Part shown: one piece after another, positions 1 through 7,478 of the stretch
Position numbering within the stretch: the first letter of the stretch is position 1
Layout of the letters: each line of letters starts with the position of its first letter
From: Gemmatimonadota bacterium
Lineage (GTDB): Bacteria > Latescibacterota > UBA2968
Length of the DNA: 51,787 bases
Direction of reading: 5' to 3'
Assembly: GCA_009838845.1 (NCBI GenBank)
Contig: VXRD01000095.1
Span: 19,207 to 70,993, forward strand
The notes under the pieces: model-generated
Told to the model about the DNA's origin: nothing
What the model saw: the letters and a program-made list of their open reading frames with translations, nothing else
The model's database searches: none
Translations under genes and position numbers: made by a program

Positions 1-80
1 CCCTCCTCCCCCCCATCCCGCCCGCCTTTTTTGGGGTCGATCAAAAAAGCCCCGCGGGCCGGCGCCCCCCCCCCCGAGCG
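1..80. other. Poly-C-rich, low-complexity contig end
   Basis: The first ~80 bases are dominated by C runs, including eleven C in a row at 65-75, and by short GC blocks. This composition is unlike any other part of the window. It most likely reflects poor assembly or read-end sequence at a contig edge, so nothing in it should be interpreted as a gene without read support. Confidence 0.5.
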
Positions 81-171
81 GGAGACCGTTATGAGTGGCG
101 CAAGTGATCTCTGGTCGCAGCCGACTGAGTCCGAGCGGTTTGAAGTTGTACATCGCTTGTCCAGAGTATAA
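1..171 (+). CDS. Possible 3' end of a truncated gene (5' end outside the window)
   Basis: Frame 1 is open from the first base to a TAA at 169-171. From about base 88 the translation looks protein-like (SGASDLWSQPTESERFEVV, then HRLSRV). The part encoded by the poly-C region (PSSPPSRPP and so on) is not credible. The stop is 21 bp before the ATG of the epimerase gene, which is normal operon spacing, so this may be the tail of an upstream partner. The family cannot be recognised from ~28 residues. It could equally be chance, because the open stretch is short and the left part is probably artefactual. Confidence 0.3.
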   Translation, partial: PSSPPSRPPFLGSIKKAPRAGAPPPERETVMSGASDLWSQPTESERFEVVHRLSRV

Positions 172-192
172 GAAAATTTATCAGAGGTAACT

Positions 193-1230
193 ATGAGTAA
201 AATCCTCGTTACGGGTGCTACGGGGCGTTTGGGCGCGAATGTGGTCAAGCAGTTGGTTGAGCGTGGGGATGATGTTCGCGCGCTGATTCTTCCCGATGAT
301 CCCAAGAAATTCAAGCTCGATCCGTTTGATATTGAAAAGATCGAAGGCGATCTCAGAGATGCGGCGTTGTGTCGCAGTATTGTGGATGGTGTAGATGCGG
401 TTGTTCATACGGCAAATATTCTGGGTCCACCGCGCGGTATGGACAATCAGACGTTTTACGAGATTAATGTTACGGGTACGTACAATCTTTTTGAAGCGGC
501 AGCACCATTTGCCGATAAACTCCACAGGTTTGTCCATGTCAGCACCGACGCGGTTTATCCCATGGGCAATCAGCATATTCCGCCCTGTTATCAGCCGGTG
601 AATGAAATCCATCCCAAACGCCCGAGTGGACTTTATGGCACGCTGAAATATATCAACGAAGCGATGGCCGAAGGCTATATGAATGGACACGGTCTCCAAT
701 TGTCCATTATTCGTCCTTCTGGCATGTTTGCGGGCAAAGAAGTGCTGGGGCGTTGGAATGTTCAGTTTGTGGCAGGACGCATCCGCGATGCCGCGAATAA
801 TCCGCAAAGTGGTATTTATCATCCGGATGGCGCGGCTATTGCACGGGATATGCTCGACCACGCCGAGCGTCCCGATCAACCATGTGCTGTCACCGATCGC
901 GAGGGGCGTCCGTGGATGTGGTCGCCTTCTGATGCCCGCGATACTGCACGGGCGTGTATTTGCTCGCTAGACCATCCCGCTGCAGTGGGTGAAGCGTTTA
1001 ATGCGCCGATTTATCGGCCGCTCGCTTTTCCCGAGGTTGCAGCTTATCTCGCGGAGATAACGGGTGTTCCTCTTTTTGAGGTTGAGGTTCCCATGCAGTG
1101 GGTCTATTGGTCTGACAATAGCAAGGCGCGCACACTCATTGGATACGAACCGCAGTGTACGCTTGAAAATATCTTTGATACCGCGCTCGCCGATCAAGCC
1201 GGTGAACCCACGGATATGATTTCGGCGTGA
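193..1230 (+). CDS. NAD-dependent epimerase/dehydratase (extended SDR family)
   Basis: This 345-residue protein belongs to the extended short-chain dehydrogenase/reductase family, which oxidises, reduces or epimerises nucleotide sugars and related carbonyl substrates with NAD(P). Visible signs are the N-terminal Rossmann motif TGATGRLG (about residues 7-14), an acidic pair after the second strand (GDLRD), a catalytic serine region (HVSTDAVYP) and the YxxxK active site in LYGTLKYINE. Length is normal for the family. The start is supported by AGAGGT a few bases upstream of the ATG. The sulfatase gene follows after 15 bp, so the two are probably co-transcribed and may act on the same sugar or sulfated compound. 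Substrate is not predictable from sequence alone. Confidence 0.85.
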   Translation: MSKILVTGATGRLGANVVKQLVERGDDVRALILPDDPKKFKLDPFDIEKIEGDLRDAALCRSIVDGVDAVVHTANILGPPRGMDNQTFYEINVTGTYNLFEAAAPFADKLHRFVHVSTDAVYPMGNQHIPPCYQPVNEIHPKRPSGLYGTLKYINEAMAEGYMNGHGLQLSIIRPSGMFAGKEVLGRWNVQFVAGRIRDAANNPQSGIYHPDGAAIARDMLDHAERPDQPCAVTDREGRPWMWSPSDARDTARACICSLDHPAAVGEAFNAPIYRPLAFPEVAAYLAEITGVPLFEVEVPMQWVYWSDNSKARTLIGYEPQCTLENIFDTALADQAGEPTDMISA

Positions 1231-1245
1231 AGAACAGGAGTATTT

Positions 1246-2655
1246 ATGTCTGATAAGCCCAATATTCTGATTATTATGTCTGATGAGCACGCCCCTCAAT
1301 ACAGCAGTATTCACGGGCATTTACTGGTGCAATCGCCCAATATGGAGCGTCTGGCCGATATGGGGGTCACGTTTGATAATGCGTATTGCAATTCGCCGAT
1401 TTGCGGTCCGTCGCGAATGTCATTTATGACGGGGCGTTATATCAATCGCATTGGTACTTATGACAATGGTTTTCCCATGTCGTCGGATACGGTTACGTGG
1501 GCGCATCGCTTGCGAAATGTCGGTTACGATGTTGTGATATCGGGTAAACAGCACTTTTGTGGTCTTGATCAATTGCACGGTTTTCGCACGCAACTCGCGC
1601 GCGATTTGCATGCGGAATTGTGGACAAAGAATGGTGTTCCGCGCGGCGAGGGCAATTGGGATGCGGGGGTTGTTGAAGCTCAGAGGCCCTGGGGCGGTAT
1701 TGCCCAAGCGGGGCCAGGTACAACGACTGAGATACAGGTTGATGATCAGGTTGAAGAGGCTGCTCTCGCGTATATCAAAGATCCCGCTCGCAAAGAACAG
1801 CCCTGGTGTATCAATGTGGGGTTTATTGCACCCCATTTTCCGCTTGTGGTTCCGCGGCGGTTCTGGGACATGTATCCGCGCGATCAAATTGATATGCCCG
1901 AAATTCCCGAGGGCCATCTGGAAAATATGCACCCGGTTTACAAACGCCTGCGCCTGATGTTTGGTATGACCGATTTTCCTGAAGAACTTGTGCGGAGGGG
2001 ACGCTCGGGTTATTACGGACTTATCACGTATTTGGACGAAAAAATAGGCCGGCTTATCGATGCGCTCGAAGAAACCGGCCAGCTTGAGAATACGATTATT
2101 GTGCATACCTCAGATCACGGGGAAATGAATGGTGAACACGGCATGTGGCGCAAATCAAATATGTATGAGGCGTCCTCCCGCGTGCCTCTTCAGATTGTCT
2201 GGCCCGGGCATATTCCGGGTGGTTTGCGCGTCGCGCAAAATGTTTCACTCGTCGATCTCGTCGCTACCATAATCGAAGCTGCTGGTGCTTCGCTGGATAT
2301 TGCGCCCCTTGACGGCGATAGCCTTTTGCCGTTGATCAATGGCGAGACTGAGACCTGGAAGGACGAAGCCTTTTGTGAATACCTCGCGCACGGTGTTATC
2401 CACCCCGTGGGCATGCTCAAGAAGGGCGATTACAAACTCAATATGAGCCCGGGAGATCCGCTTGAGTTGTTCAATATTGCAGAAGATCCGAATGAGTTTA
2501 ACGATCTGTCAGAGTCGGCACAACACCAAGAAATACGCGATGCCATGCGCGACCGGCTATTGGAAATTTGGGGCGATCCAGAAGGTATTGAACAACAGGT
2601 GCTCAAAAGTCAAAGGGAGAGGCGGTTTATTACGGCGGCGAGTGGGGGGAGATGA
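1246..2655 (+). CDS. Type I sulfatase (alkaline phosphatase superfamily)
   Basis: A 469-residue sulfatase that would hydrolyse sulfate esters using a Cys-derived formylglycine. The N-terminal metal-binding stretch NILIIMSDEHAP (Asp13) and the signature CGPSRMSFMTGR are both present; Cys53 is the residue expected to be converted to formylglycine. A second metal site is visible in HTSDHGEMNGEHG near residue 290. The C-terminal DPLELFNIAEDPNEFNDL is typical of bacterial sulfatases. There is no evident signal peptide, so the enzyme may be cytoplasmic. It needs a maturase (FGE or anSME), which is not found in this window. The gene follows the epimerase by 15 bp. The sequence differs clearly from the two other sulfatases in the window (20766 and 30820), so substrate is probably different. 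Confidence 0.92.
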   Translation: MSDKPNILIIMSDEHAPQYSSIHGHLLVQSPNMERLADMGVTFDNAYCNSPICGPSRMSFMTGRYINRIGTYDNGFPMSSDTVTWAHRLRNVGYDVVISGKQHFCGLDQLHGFRTQLARDLHAELWTKNGVPRGEGNWDAGVVEAQRPWGGIAQAGPGTTTEIQVDDQVEEAALAYIKDPARKEQPWCINVGFIAPHFPLVVPRRFWDMYPRDQIDMPEIPEGHLENMHPVYKRLRLMFGMTDFPEELVRRGRSGYYGLITYLDEKIGRLIDALEETGQLENTIIVHTSDHGEMNGEHGMWRKSNMYEASSRVPLQIVWPGHIPGGLRVAQNVSLVDLVATIIEAAGASLDIAPLDGDSLLPLINGETETWKDEAFCEYLAHGVIHPVGMLKKGDYKLNMSPGDPLELFNIAEDPNEFNDLSESAQHQEIRDAMRDRLLEIWGDPEGIEQQVLKSQRERRFITAASGGR

Positions 2656-2662
2656 GAGTAGG

Positions 2663-3436
2663 TCATTTTTCGCTTTTCAACATCCCTACATTGATCAATT
2701 CCGCTTTGAGTTCTGCAATCAATTCTCGATATGTAAGACTGTTAAAATAGCGTCGCGCTTTTGGCATGGATGCTATTCCAGTCCTATCTGTATAATCCAT
2801 CTTGCCAAAATACACCCCGTCGGCTGCTTCGGCTATTTGTTCGGCGAATTGGCGCGGTTGACAATACAGTACGGGGGCAAGAGATGCGGTGACGTGAATG
2901 CCAGCCTCACGCAATTGTTTCATCGCTTTGAGACGCACGCCGATTTTCGGTGCTTTTGGCTCTGTGCGTTTGCGAACCCGGTCGTCATTCGTCGGCACGG
3001 AAAATCCCACTCGCAATCGACTACCAAATTGCGTCAATAAATCCAGGTCGTCCAAAATCAGATGACTGCGCGTATGCACGGTTAGAGCCTTCAGATTGCA
3101 ATCCACCAGCACTTTTAAACAGCGTCGGCTCAATCGATATTTCCGCTCGATGTATTGATAGGGATCGGTTGCTGATCCCATGAAAATTTTGCGCCCATAA
3201 ATTTTGGCACGCGCCTTGCCTAACAAAAAAGGCGCGTTCATTTTTGGCTGTACCCACTCACCCCATGCTTTGGGATATTCGTAGGCGAATGGAAATTTCA
3301 TCACATAGCAATAGGCACATCCCATGCCACAGCCGGAATAGGGGTTGAGTGTGTATTCAGTTATGGGTTCGCCGGGTGGATTTTGAGGCACGAGTACCGA
3401 CCTTACACTGGTCTCGTCAATGTGCAATGATGGCAT
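2663..3436 (-). CDS. Radical SAM protein, spore-photoproduct-lyase-like (Rv2578c/PA0069 type)
   Basis: A 257-residue radical SAM protein. The cluster-binding motif is CGMGCAYCYV (Cys36, Cys40, Cys43), preceded by LNPYSG as in SPL-like proteins, and followed by the family-typical GSATDPYQYIE and a THTRSHLILDDLDLL-like stretch. The family is named for similarity to DNA-repair spore photoproduct lyase, but members outside spore formers have no agreed reaction. It converges on the sulfatase with only 7 bp between stops. It is not a sulfatase maturase: the C-terminal SPASM cysteines are missing and it is too short. A good promoter (3472-3500) lies upstream and resembles that of the sigma factor gene at 38 kb. 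Confidence 0.8.
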   Translation of the reverse strand: MPSLHIDETSVRSVLVPQNPPGEPITEYTLNPYSGCGMGCAYCYVMKFPFAYEYPKAWGEWVQPKMNAPFLLGKARAKIYGRKIFMGSATDPYQYIERKYRLSRRCLKVLVDCNLKALTVHTRSHLILDDLDLLTQFGSRLRVGFSVPTNDDRVRKRTEPKAPKIGVRLKAMKQLREAGIHVTASLAPVLYCQPRQFAEQIAEAADGVYFGKMDYTDRTGIASMPKARRYFNSLTYRELIAELKAELINVGMLKSEK

Positions 3437-3471
3437 GTCTTCAGCCTCTCGTTCGCTTCAATATTCTAAAA

Positions 3472-3500
3472 AATATACTGCACATTTGTATATTATTCAA
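3472..3500 (-). promoter_or_regulatory. Sigma70-type promoter of the radical SAM gene
   Basis: Read on the minus strand: -35 TTGAAT (3495-3500), 17-bp spacer, -10 TATATT (3472-3477), about 35 bp upstream of the ATG at 3436. The spacer shares ACAAATGT with the spacer of the sigma factor promoter at 38826-38854, where that sequence is part of a LexA-like palindrome. Here only 11 of the 14 palindrome positions agree. Confidence 0.5.
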
Positions 3501-3506
3501 GAAAAA

Positions 3507-3542
3507 AGACCGTTACAGAAGGATCACCTCTCGCAACGGTCT
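3507..3542 (-). terminator. Rho-independent terminator downstream of the C45 hydrolase gene
   Basis: Inverted repeat AGACCGTT (3507-3514) / AACGGTCT (3535-3542) with a 20-nt loop. On the minus strand it is followed by a run of T. It lies about 20 bp after the stop of the gene ending at 3564 and would stop transcription before the radical SAM promoter. The long loop makes it moderate rather than strong. Confidence 0.6.
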
Positions 3543-3563
3543 CAACAGGAATGCGGATTTTTT

Positions 3564-4640
3564 TTAGTTTAGACTATATTCACCCCACTCGTTTTCACCG
3601 GTCGGTCCTCTGGTGAACCAAGCTTTTCGTCCCGGGGGATCGAGCACGATGCCGGCAATGGTCTGACCGCAGGCTTCGCCATTGTGAATTTCGTTGTGGC
3701 GGCATATTCCCACGGGGGTATTTACGCGGTCTGATAGCATATTTTTCAGGGCGTCTGCATTGCGTTTGTCGCAGGATTTTAACAACCTGGTCGCACGTCC
3801 CCAGCGCAAGATGCTCTGACCGCGTTGATCCCATTGACGCCGCTCAAAGGGTTTGAGCCGGTCGGTCAGGTAGTGATTTGAATGGGCCATGGGACCATCA
3901 AAGGGACAGATGACTTCGTATTCTTGCGCTGTGGTTTCAAGGTCGTATATTTCACCATTTTCATCGCATATTACGTAATTCATACCCGATGCTCTCGGTT
4001 TTGCTATCACTGCATCGATGGCATCTCCGATTCGCACGGATTCCAGGATACGCCGAATGATGAAGGGATAAAGCACGCCGCCCGATGCATCTGATGGCAC
4101 GAGGTTGTTGATGACGACGCCAATGCCCGCATTGTTTACTCCGGCACAGCCCAGCATCCCGGCAGATGTGTAAAAGAGCGCGTCGGGTGCGTGTTCGTTT
4201 TTGACTTTGATCAAAATTGCTGCTGCTGCATAGATTGACGAGAGGTCGTAATTTTGCGCGATTAACGCACCTTCGCCCGATGTGTCTCCCGGAACCATGA
4301 ATGATGTGCAACCCGATACCATAAATGCATCGGAATAATAATCGTGTAATTCCAAAAAGCCGTTTAATGCGAGTAGGTCTTCTACGGGTACGTCCGCTGC
4401 CTCGGCGATTCCTTCCATCTCTTCAAACAGATGGGGTGCATAGTCGCGGTTGGGTCCCGCGTAAGTTGATACAATTTCATACACGCGCTCTTTTGTCAGA
4501 TAGCCCTGTGTTCCGTGAACCATATCCTCAAAATTGACGGTGACAAGGTCCCGGATTAGTTCCTTAAATGTCTCACCCTGCGCCTGACCTCGCTCAGTTG
4601 GCGAACCACTGACTTCGAGCAATGGCAATGTCTGTGACAT
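3564..4640 (-). CDS. C45-family N-terminal-nucleophile hydrolase (acyl-CoA:6-APA acyltransferase-like)
   Basis: A 358-residue protein of the peptidase C45 / isopenicillin N acyltransferase-like family, which cleaves or transfers amide-linked acyl groups after self-processing. The likely autocleavage site is Gly110-Cys111 in VSGCTSFMV, with Cys111 as the N-terminal nucleophile of the beta subunit. The spacing from the N terminus matches the fungal acyltransferase (Cys103). GEGALIAQNYDL follows as expected for the family. No signal peptide is visible. The start has a GGAGAAAAAC ribosome site. The CBM9-like gene is 18-22 bp upstream on the same strand, so the two form an operon ending at the 3507-3542 terminator. 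The substrate in bacteria of this kind is unknown. Confidence 0.78.
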   Translation of the reverse strand: MSQTLPLLEVSGSPTERGQAQGETFKELIRDLVTVNFEDMVHGTQGYLTKERVYEIVSTYAGPNRDYAPHLFEEMEGIAEAADVPVEDLLALNGFLELHDYYSDAFMVSGCTSFMVPGDTSGEGALIAQNYDLSSIYAAAAILIKVKNEHAPDALFYTSAGMLGCAGVNNAGIGVVINNLVPSDASGGVLYPFIIRRILESVRIGDAIDAVIAKPRASGMNYVICDENGEIYDLETTAQEYEVICPFDGPMAHSNHYLTDRLKPFERRQWDQRGQSILRWGRATRLLKSCDKRNADALKNMLSDRVNTPVGICRHNEIHNGEACGQTIAGIVLDPPGRKAWFTRGPTGENEWGEYSLN

Positions 4641-4658
4641 GTTTTTCTCCTTTTGCGA

Positions 4659-5363
4659 TTATCTCCAGAATGGACTCGCCTTATCCGAGAATACTACCCG
4701 CCCAAAATCATCTGGTGAATGAAATTGCGGTTCCGGCGTGCGGCTGCCCGACCACTGGCTGAATTGCTCATTGGTTTTTCCGCCCAGGCGATTTAGATTT
4801 AGGTGCCAGATGTCACCGGTTTTTGGGGGGGTATGTACGGCGACGTGTGCAAAATTTGCAAAGGGTATGGCTGCTTCCAATATCCAGTATTTATCTTCGT
4901 CGCTGTCATCGTTCAATGTGCCGACGATTTGTGTCTTGACCTGAATACTTTCGCCGTTCCACTCGCCGGGCACGGGTGCGTCGGGACCTTGTGGATGAAA
5001 CTGGTCGAGAAAGATGCCGAGTACGTTCATTTCGATATTAAAATAAGCCTGGGGCTGATTGGGATTGGGTACGGTGAATACTTCGACGGTGTCGTCTTTC
5101 CACACGTCGGAATCGCGTGCGGTGTGTTCTGCCCAAATATGTGCATCTTCACAGATGTATGAAACGTATAAATTATTGTCGTCCCATAGTATTTTGGCTA
5201 CTGTTTGTTCTTTTTTTCCCGATTCGTACCACGGAAATACAAAGGCTCCCACGTCTGGGGCTGCCACCCATGCGGGTTCATTCAGGCGCCCGTCAATTAC
5301 AATTGGTGTGCCTGCGCGATAAATAGTGTACATTGGGCGATCGGCATGAGTTGGTTGTGCCAT
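4659..5363 (-). CDS. CBM9-like / carbohydrate-binding domain protein
   Basis: The protein is a single beta-sandwich domain of the carbohydrate-binding module 9-like group. Hallmarks are the opening IVIDGRLNEPAW, then ILWDDNNLYVSYICEDAHIWA, DDTVEVFTVP and WHLNLNRLGG. The family binds sugars or is found as a stand-alone protein of unknown role. Two starts are possible. The ATG at 5363 has a strong GGGGAG ribosome site 6 nt upstream and is chosen here (234 residues, no signal peptide). A GTG at 5420 (253 residues) with a weaker GAGG site would add a hydrophobic leader ending in THA, which would export the protein. The end at 4659 is certain. The gene is upstream of the C45 hydrolase in one operon with a clear promoter at 5469-5497. 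Confidence 0.75.
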   Translation of the reverse strand: MAQPTHADRPMYTIYRAGTPIVIDGRLNEPAWVAAPDVGAFVFPWYESGKKEQTVAKILWDDNNLYVSYICEDAHIWAEHTARDSDVWKDDTVEVFTVPNPNQPQAYFNIEMNVLGIFLDQFHPQGPDAPVPGEWNGESIQVKTQIVGTLNDDSDEDKYWILEAAIPFANFAHVAVHTPPKTGDIWHLNLNRLGGKTNEQFSQWSGSRTPEPQFHSPDDFGRVVFSDKASPFWR

Positions 5364-5468
5364 GAAAATCTCCCCAAGAAGTAAAATTAGAGAGGCTGTT
5401 TTGAGTGCAAGTAATCTCACTCGTTACCTCATCCAGTTTAGTTGATTATATTGTATCCCTGTAGTCCT

Positions 5469-5497
5469 AAAATAGATCGCCCCAAAACAAATGTCAA
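5469..5497 (-). promoter_or_regulatory. Sigma70-type promoter of the CBM9/C45 operon
   Basis: Read on the minus strand: -35 TTGACA (5492-5497), exactly 17 bp, -10 TATTTT (5469-5474). Transcription would start near 5462, upstream of both candidate start codons of the CBM9-like gene. Confidence 0.55.
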
Positions 5498-5523
5498 TGG
5501 ATAGACGAATCAGGAGATAATAC

Positions 5524-6480
5524 ATGAGACAGTATATTTCAGATGAACAAATCGCTTCGGTTATGACGACGCGGGATTTTGTCGAGAGTTGCGACGAGGC
5601 GTTTCGGCTTTATGGTCTTGGAAAAATGGTCAGTCCGCTGCGCAAAGAAGAGGTTTCGCGCGAGGGTGAGATGGATCTTTTTCGTCTGGTGATGCCGGGC
5701 TGGTGGAAGGGGAGGTTTACGGGACAAAAGGTTATCGAAGAGCGTTCGGATGTCAAGGTGGGGCGGTTGGGTTCGAGAACCGCTGTGATTGAGTTAGAGG
5801 ATATGCGGAGGGGTGACCGCATTTCGTTTGATGCAGAGCGTATTACCAATATGCGTACGGGTGCGGCGGGTGCGTTGGGCGCGAAATATTTGGCGAAGTC
5901 GCCGGTACGCACGGCGGCGATTCTGGGGACGGGGCGCATTGCACAGGCTCTGGGCAGGTGTATTGATGTGGCTCTGGCGCCAGAGACTATACGCGTAACG
6001 AGCAGGACGGCCGAGAGACGCGCGGCATATCAAGCAGAAGTTAGAGGGGATATTTCCTGTGATCTGGAGGTGGTCGCGGATATTGAGACCTGTATTGATG
6101 GGGCAGATGCCATTTTTACTTCTGTGCCAACGCCTGAGCCGATTTTATTCGATGTGAAAAGCTATGTGCATATTTCTGTGATTGGGGGGGATGGACGTTC
6201 CACGCAATTGGATCCGGGATTGTTGACGCGGCGATTTGTTGTGCCCGATCACGGTGAGCAGGTGCTGAAGTCGGGTGAGTTTCTCGCGTTGTGCCAGAGA
6301 GATGAGGCGCCCCGCTGGGTGAAAGGCGAGGAGGATGAGATATTAAATATCGGGCACGCGGCACTGGGACATTTAGAACATTTGCGCGGACAGGGCTGTA
6401 TTGCGTATTCGAGCGGTCTGGCGATTCAAGATGTCCACGCTGCAGCGATTGTTTGGGGAAAAATTCGGGAAATAAAATGA
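5524..6480 (+). CDS. Ornithine cyclodeaminase / mu-crystallin family dehydrogenase
   Basis: A 318-residue member of the ornithine cyclodeaminase/mu-crystallin family, NAD(P)-dependent enzymes that deaminate or reduce amino acids and imines. The Rossmann motif AAILGTGRIAQALGR lies near residue 135, after a catalytic-domain half with MPGWW and the conserved NMRTGAAGALGAKYLA. The second half has the usual ADAIFTSVPTPEPI and VIGGDG. Length matches the family (about 310-350). AGGAG seven bases before the ATG supports the start. It stands alone on the plus strand, divergent from the CBM9/C45 operon. The exact substrate (ornithine, alanine, a cyclic ketimine or another) cannot be decided. Confidence 0.85.
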   Translation: MRQYISDEQIASVMTTRDFVESCDEAFRLYGLGKMVSPLRKEEVSREGEMDLFRLVMPGWWKGRFTGQKVIEERSDVKVGRLGSRTAVIELEDMRRGDRISFDAERITNMRTGAAGALGAKYLAKSPVRTAAILGTGRIAQALGRCIDVALAPETIRVTSRTAERRAAYQAEVRGDISCDLEVVADIETCIDGADAIFTSVPTPEPILFDVKSYVHISVIGGDGRSTQLDPGLLTRRFVVPDHGEQVLKSGEFLALCQRDEAPRWVKGEEDEILNIGHAALGHLEHLRGQGCIAYSSGLAIQDVHAAAIVWGKIREIK

Positions 6481-6604
6481 GGGATAGCCAAATTCTGTGT
6501 CGAGTTGATCATCATCCAGATCAACAACAGGGATGTTCAATATATTTTGGATCGCGGCTAACATCATGCCGCGATGACAGATGGGACGGTGGTTGAGATG
6601 TGCG

Positions 6605-6850
6605 TTATTGGGCGCGTTGACGCCACCCTCTTATTCTACCCCTCTGTTGCCTGACAAGTGTGACGACGTCCTGCGTAGAGATGTCTGCGTCAATTGAAGG
6701 AACATCCAGTGGTGACGCGGTGGGACGTTCTGGCATCAGGGCATAAGTCCTGCCGTCTTTTCTCCGTATAAGGACCTTACCCGCTGACTCAGCTTTGTCG
6801 AGTACGCTGGAGAGTTTTTGTCTGGCTTCCGAGTATGTATATACTTCCAT
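6605..6850 (-). CDS. Phd/YefM-family antitoxin of a PIN toxin
   Basis: An 81-residue protein with the Phd/YefM (prevent-host-death) fold: an N-terminal YTYSEARQKLSSVLDKAESAGKV-like DNA-binding half, here seen as YSEARQKLSSVLDKA, then VLIRRKDGRTYALMP, followed by a variable tail that would thread into the toxin. Such antitoxins neutralise their toxin and repress the operon. The start codon lies 1 bp after the toxin stop, with a GGAGGGG ribosome site inside the toxin 3' end, so the two are translationally linked. The order toxin then antitoxin is the reverse of the usual vapBC arrangement. The tail is Arg-rich. Confidence 0.8.
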   Translation of the reverse strand: MEVYTYSEARQKLSSVLDKAESAGKVLIRRKDGRTYALMPERPTASPLDVPSIDADISTQDVVTLVRQQRGRIRGWRQRAQ

Positions 6851-6851
6851 C

Positions 6852-7250
6852 TTACCCCTCCAAATTAACGAGATTGATACCGAGTGCGTCTGCAGCCCGT
6901 CTAAGTGTTCGATCCAGCGTTAATAAGGGCGCTGCATGCCGCAAGGCGCAGTCCAATAAGTACGCGTCGTATGCGTATGCATTCACCTTGGCTGCGATGG
7001 ACAGAACATTTGCCATGTCAACGTTCACGTATTGCAGCGGGATACTATCGAGAATCTCCAGACCCCGTTGTGCATCCGCGACACCAATACGACGTTGTTT
7101 GATCATCGCGGAGAAAGCATTTCCAATTTCCCAGGGAATAGAACCGGGACCAATGAGTGTGTGACCCGATGTAGCTGCGATAATCGCGTCTCTTTCAGGC
7201 TCGGCTACAATCACCGCAATAATCGCTGACGTATCAATTACAATGTTCAT
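6852..7250 (-). CDS. PIN-domain (VapC-like) ribonuclease toxin
   Basis: A 132-residue PIN-domain protein, expected to be a Mg-dependent RNase that acts as the toxin. The first acidic residue is in IVIDTSAIIAVIV (Asp6), the second is the Glu in PWEIGNAFSAM, and the third region is YAYDAYLLDCALRHA with two Asp. TLDRTLRRAADALGINLV closes the fold as in other VapC proteins. AGGAG upstream of the ATG supports the start. This is the first gene of its operon, directly under a promoter whose -10 box lies inside a perfect palindrome (7273-7286). The antitoxin follows after 1 bp. Confidence 0.85.
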   Translation of the reverse strand: MNIVIDTSAIIAVIVAEPERDAIIAATSGHTLIGPGSIPWEIGNAFSAMIKQRRIGVADAQRGLEILDSIPLQYVNVDMANVLSIAAKVNAYAYDAYLLDCALRHAAPLLTLDRTLRRAADALGINLVNLEG

Positions 7251-7272
7251 AATGGTCTCCTAAAGACACTAT

Positions 7273-7302
7273 CAATTGTACAATTGTCTAAAGAAATGTC
7301 AA
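7273..7302 (-). promoter_or_regulatory. Toxin-antitoxin promoter with overlapping palindromic operator
   Basis: Minus strand: -35 TTGACA (7297-7302), 16-bp spacer, -10 TACAAT (7275-7280). The perfect 14-bp palindrome CAATTGTACAATTG (7273-7286) covers the whole -10 box. This is the layout expected for autorepression by an antitoxin or toxin-antitoxin complex. The start codon of the toxin is 22 bp further on. Confidence 0.65.
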
Positions 7303-7321
7303 GGGATATCGTCAGCTTATA

Positions 7322-7356
7322 AAAACACTCCAGCATTTTTGATGCTGGAGTGTTTT
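7322..7356. terminator. Perfect 15-bp hairpin with A and T flanks, terminator-like
   Basis: AAAACACTCCAGCAT (7322-7336) and ATGCTGGAGTGTTTT (7342-7356) pair perfectly around a TTTTG loop, with T-rich sequence after it. The form is that of a rho-independent terminator working in both directions, but it sits between two divergent promoters where no known transcript ends. It may insulate the promoters or end an unrecognised small RNA. Confidence 0.55.
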
Positions 7357-7432
7357 CTTTTTGTTGCGTAAAAATGTGGCTTAGATTATTATTTGATGGA
7401 CATTTTGTGGCTATTAGCCACATTTTGTTTTA

Positions 7433-7469
7433 TATATTGTGCTTTGTTTTGAGAACAATACACAATATA
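7433..7469 (+). repeat. 37-nt imperfect inverted repeat upstream of the arm-domain gene
   Basis: TATATTGTG (7433-7441) pairs with CACAATATA (7461-7469), and inside them TTGTT pairs with AACAA (7444-7448 with 7454-7458), leaving a 2x2 internal mismatch and a TTGAG loop. It covers the -35 box and spacer of the likely promoter of the 7555 gene, so an operator role is plausible. Confidence 0.5.
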
Positions 7470-7478
7470 TTGTATAGT
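7449..7478 (+). promoter_or_regulatory. Probable promoter of the 7555 gene
   Basis: -35 TTGAGA (7449-7454), 18-bp spacer and -10 TATAGT (7473-7478). It would give a leader of about 70 nt before the ATG at 7555. The palindromic element 7433-7469 overlaps it. Confidence 0.4.

Noticed and set aside
181-879. Minus-strand ORF of 232 residues opposite the first epimerase
   Set aside because: It is a shadow of a well-supported gene, with no family features or ribosome site.
2663-3436. Sulfatase maturase (anSME) reading of the radical SAM gene
   Set aside because: It is next to a sulfatase, but the protein is 257 residues, lacks SPASM cysteines and has the SPL-like LNPYSGC and ATDPYQ features.
6373-6567. 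Short minus-strand ORF downstream of the antitoxin (QNILNIPVVDLDDDQ)
   Set aside because: The first part looks protein-like, but the frame runs into the ornithine cyclodeaminase gene and has no ribosome site. An ATCGCGGC/GCCGCGAT hairpin (6551-6575) near it lacks a T-run. It may be a remnant of a toxin-antitoxin gene.
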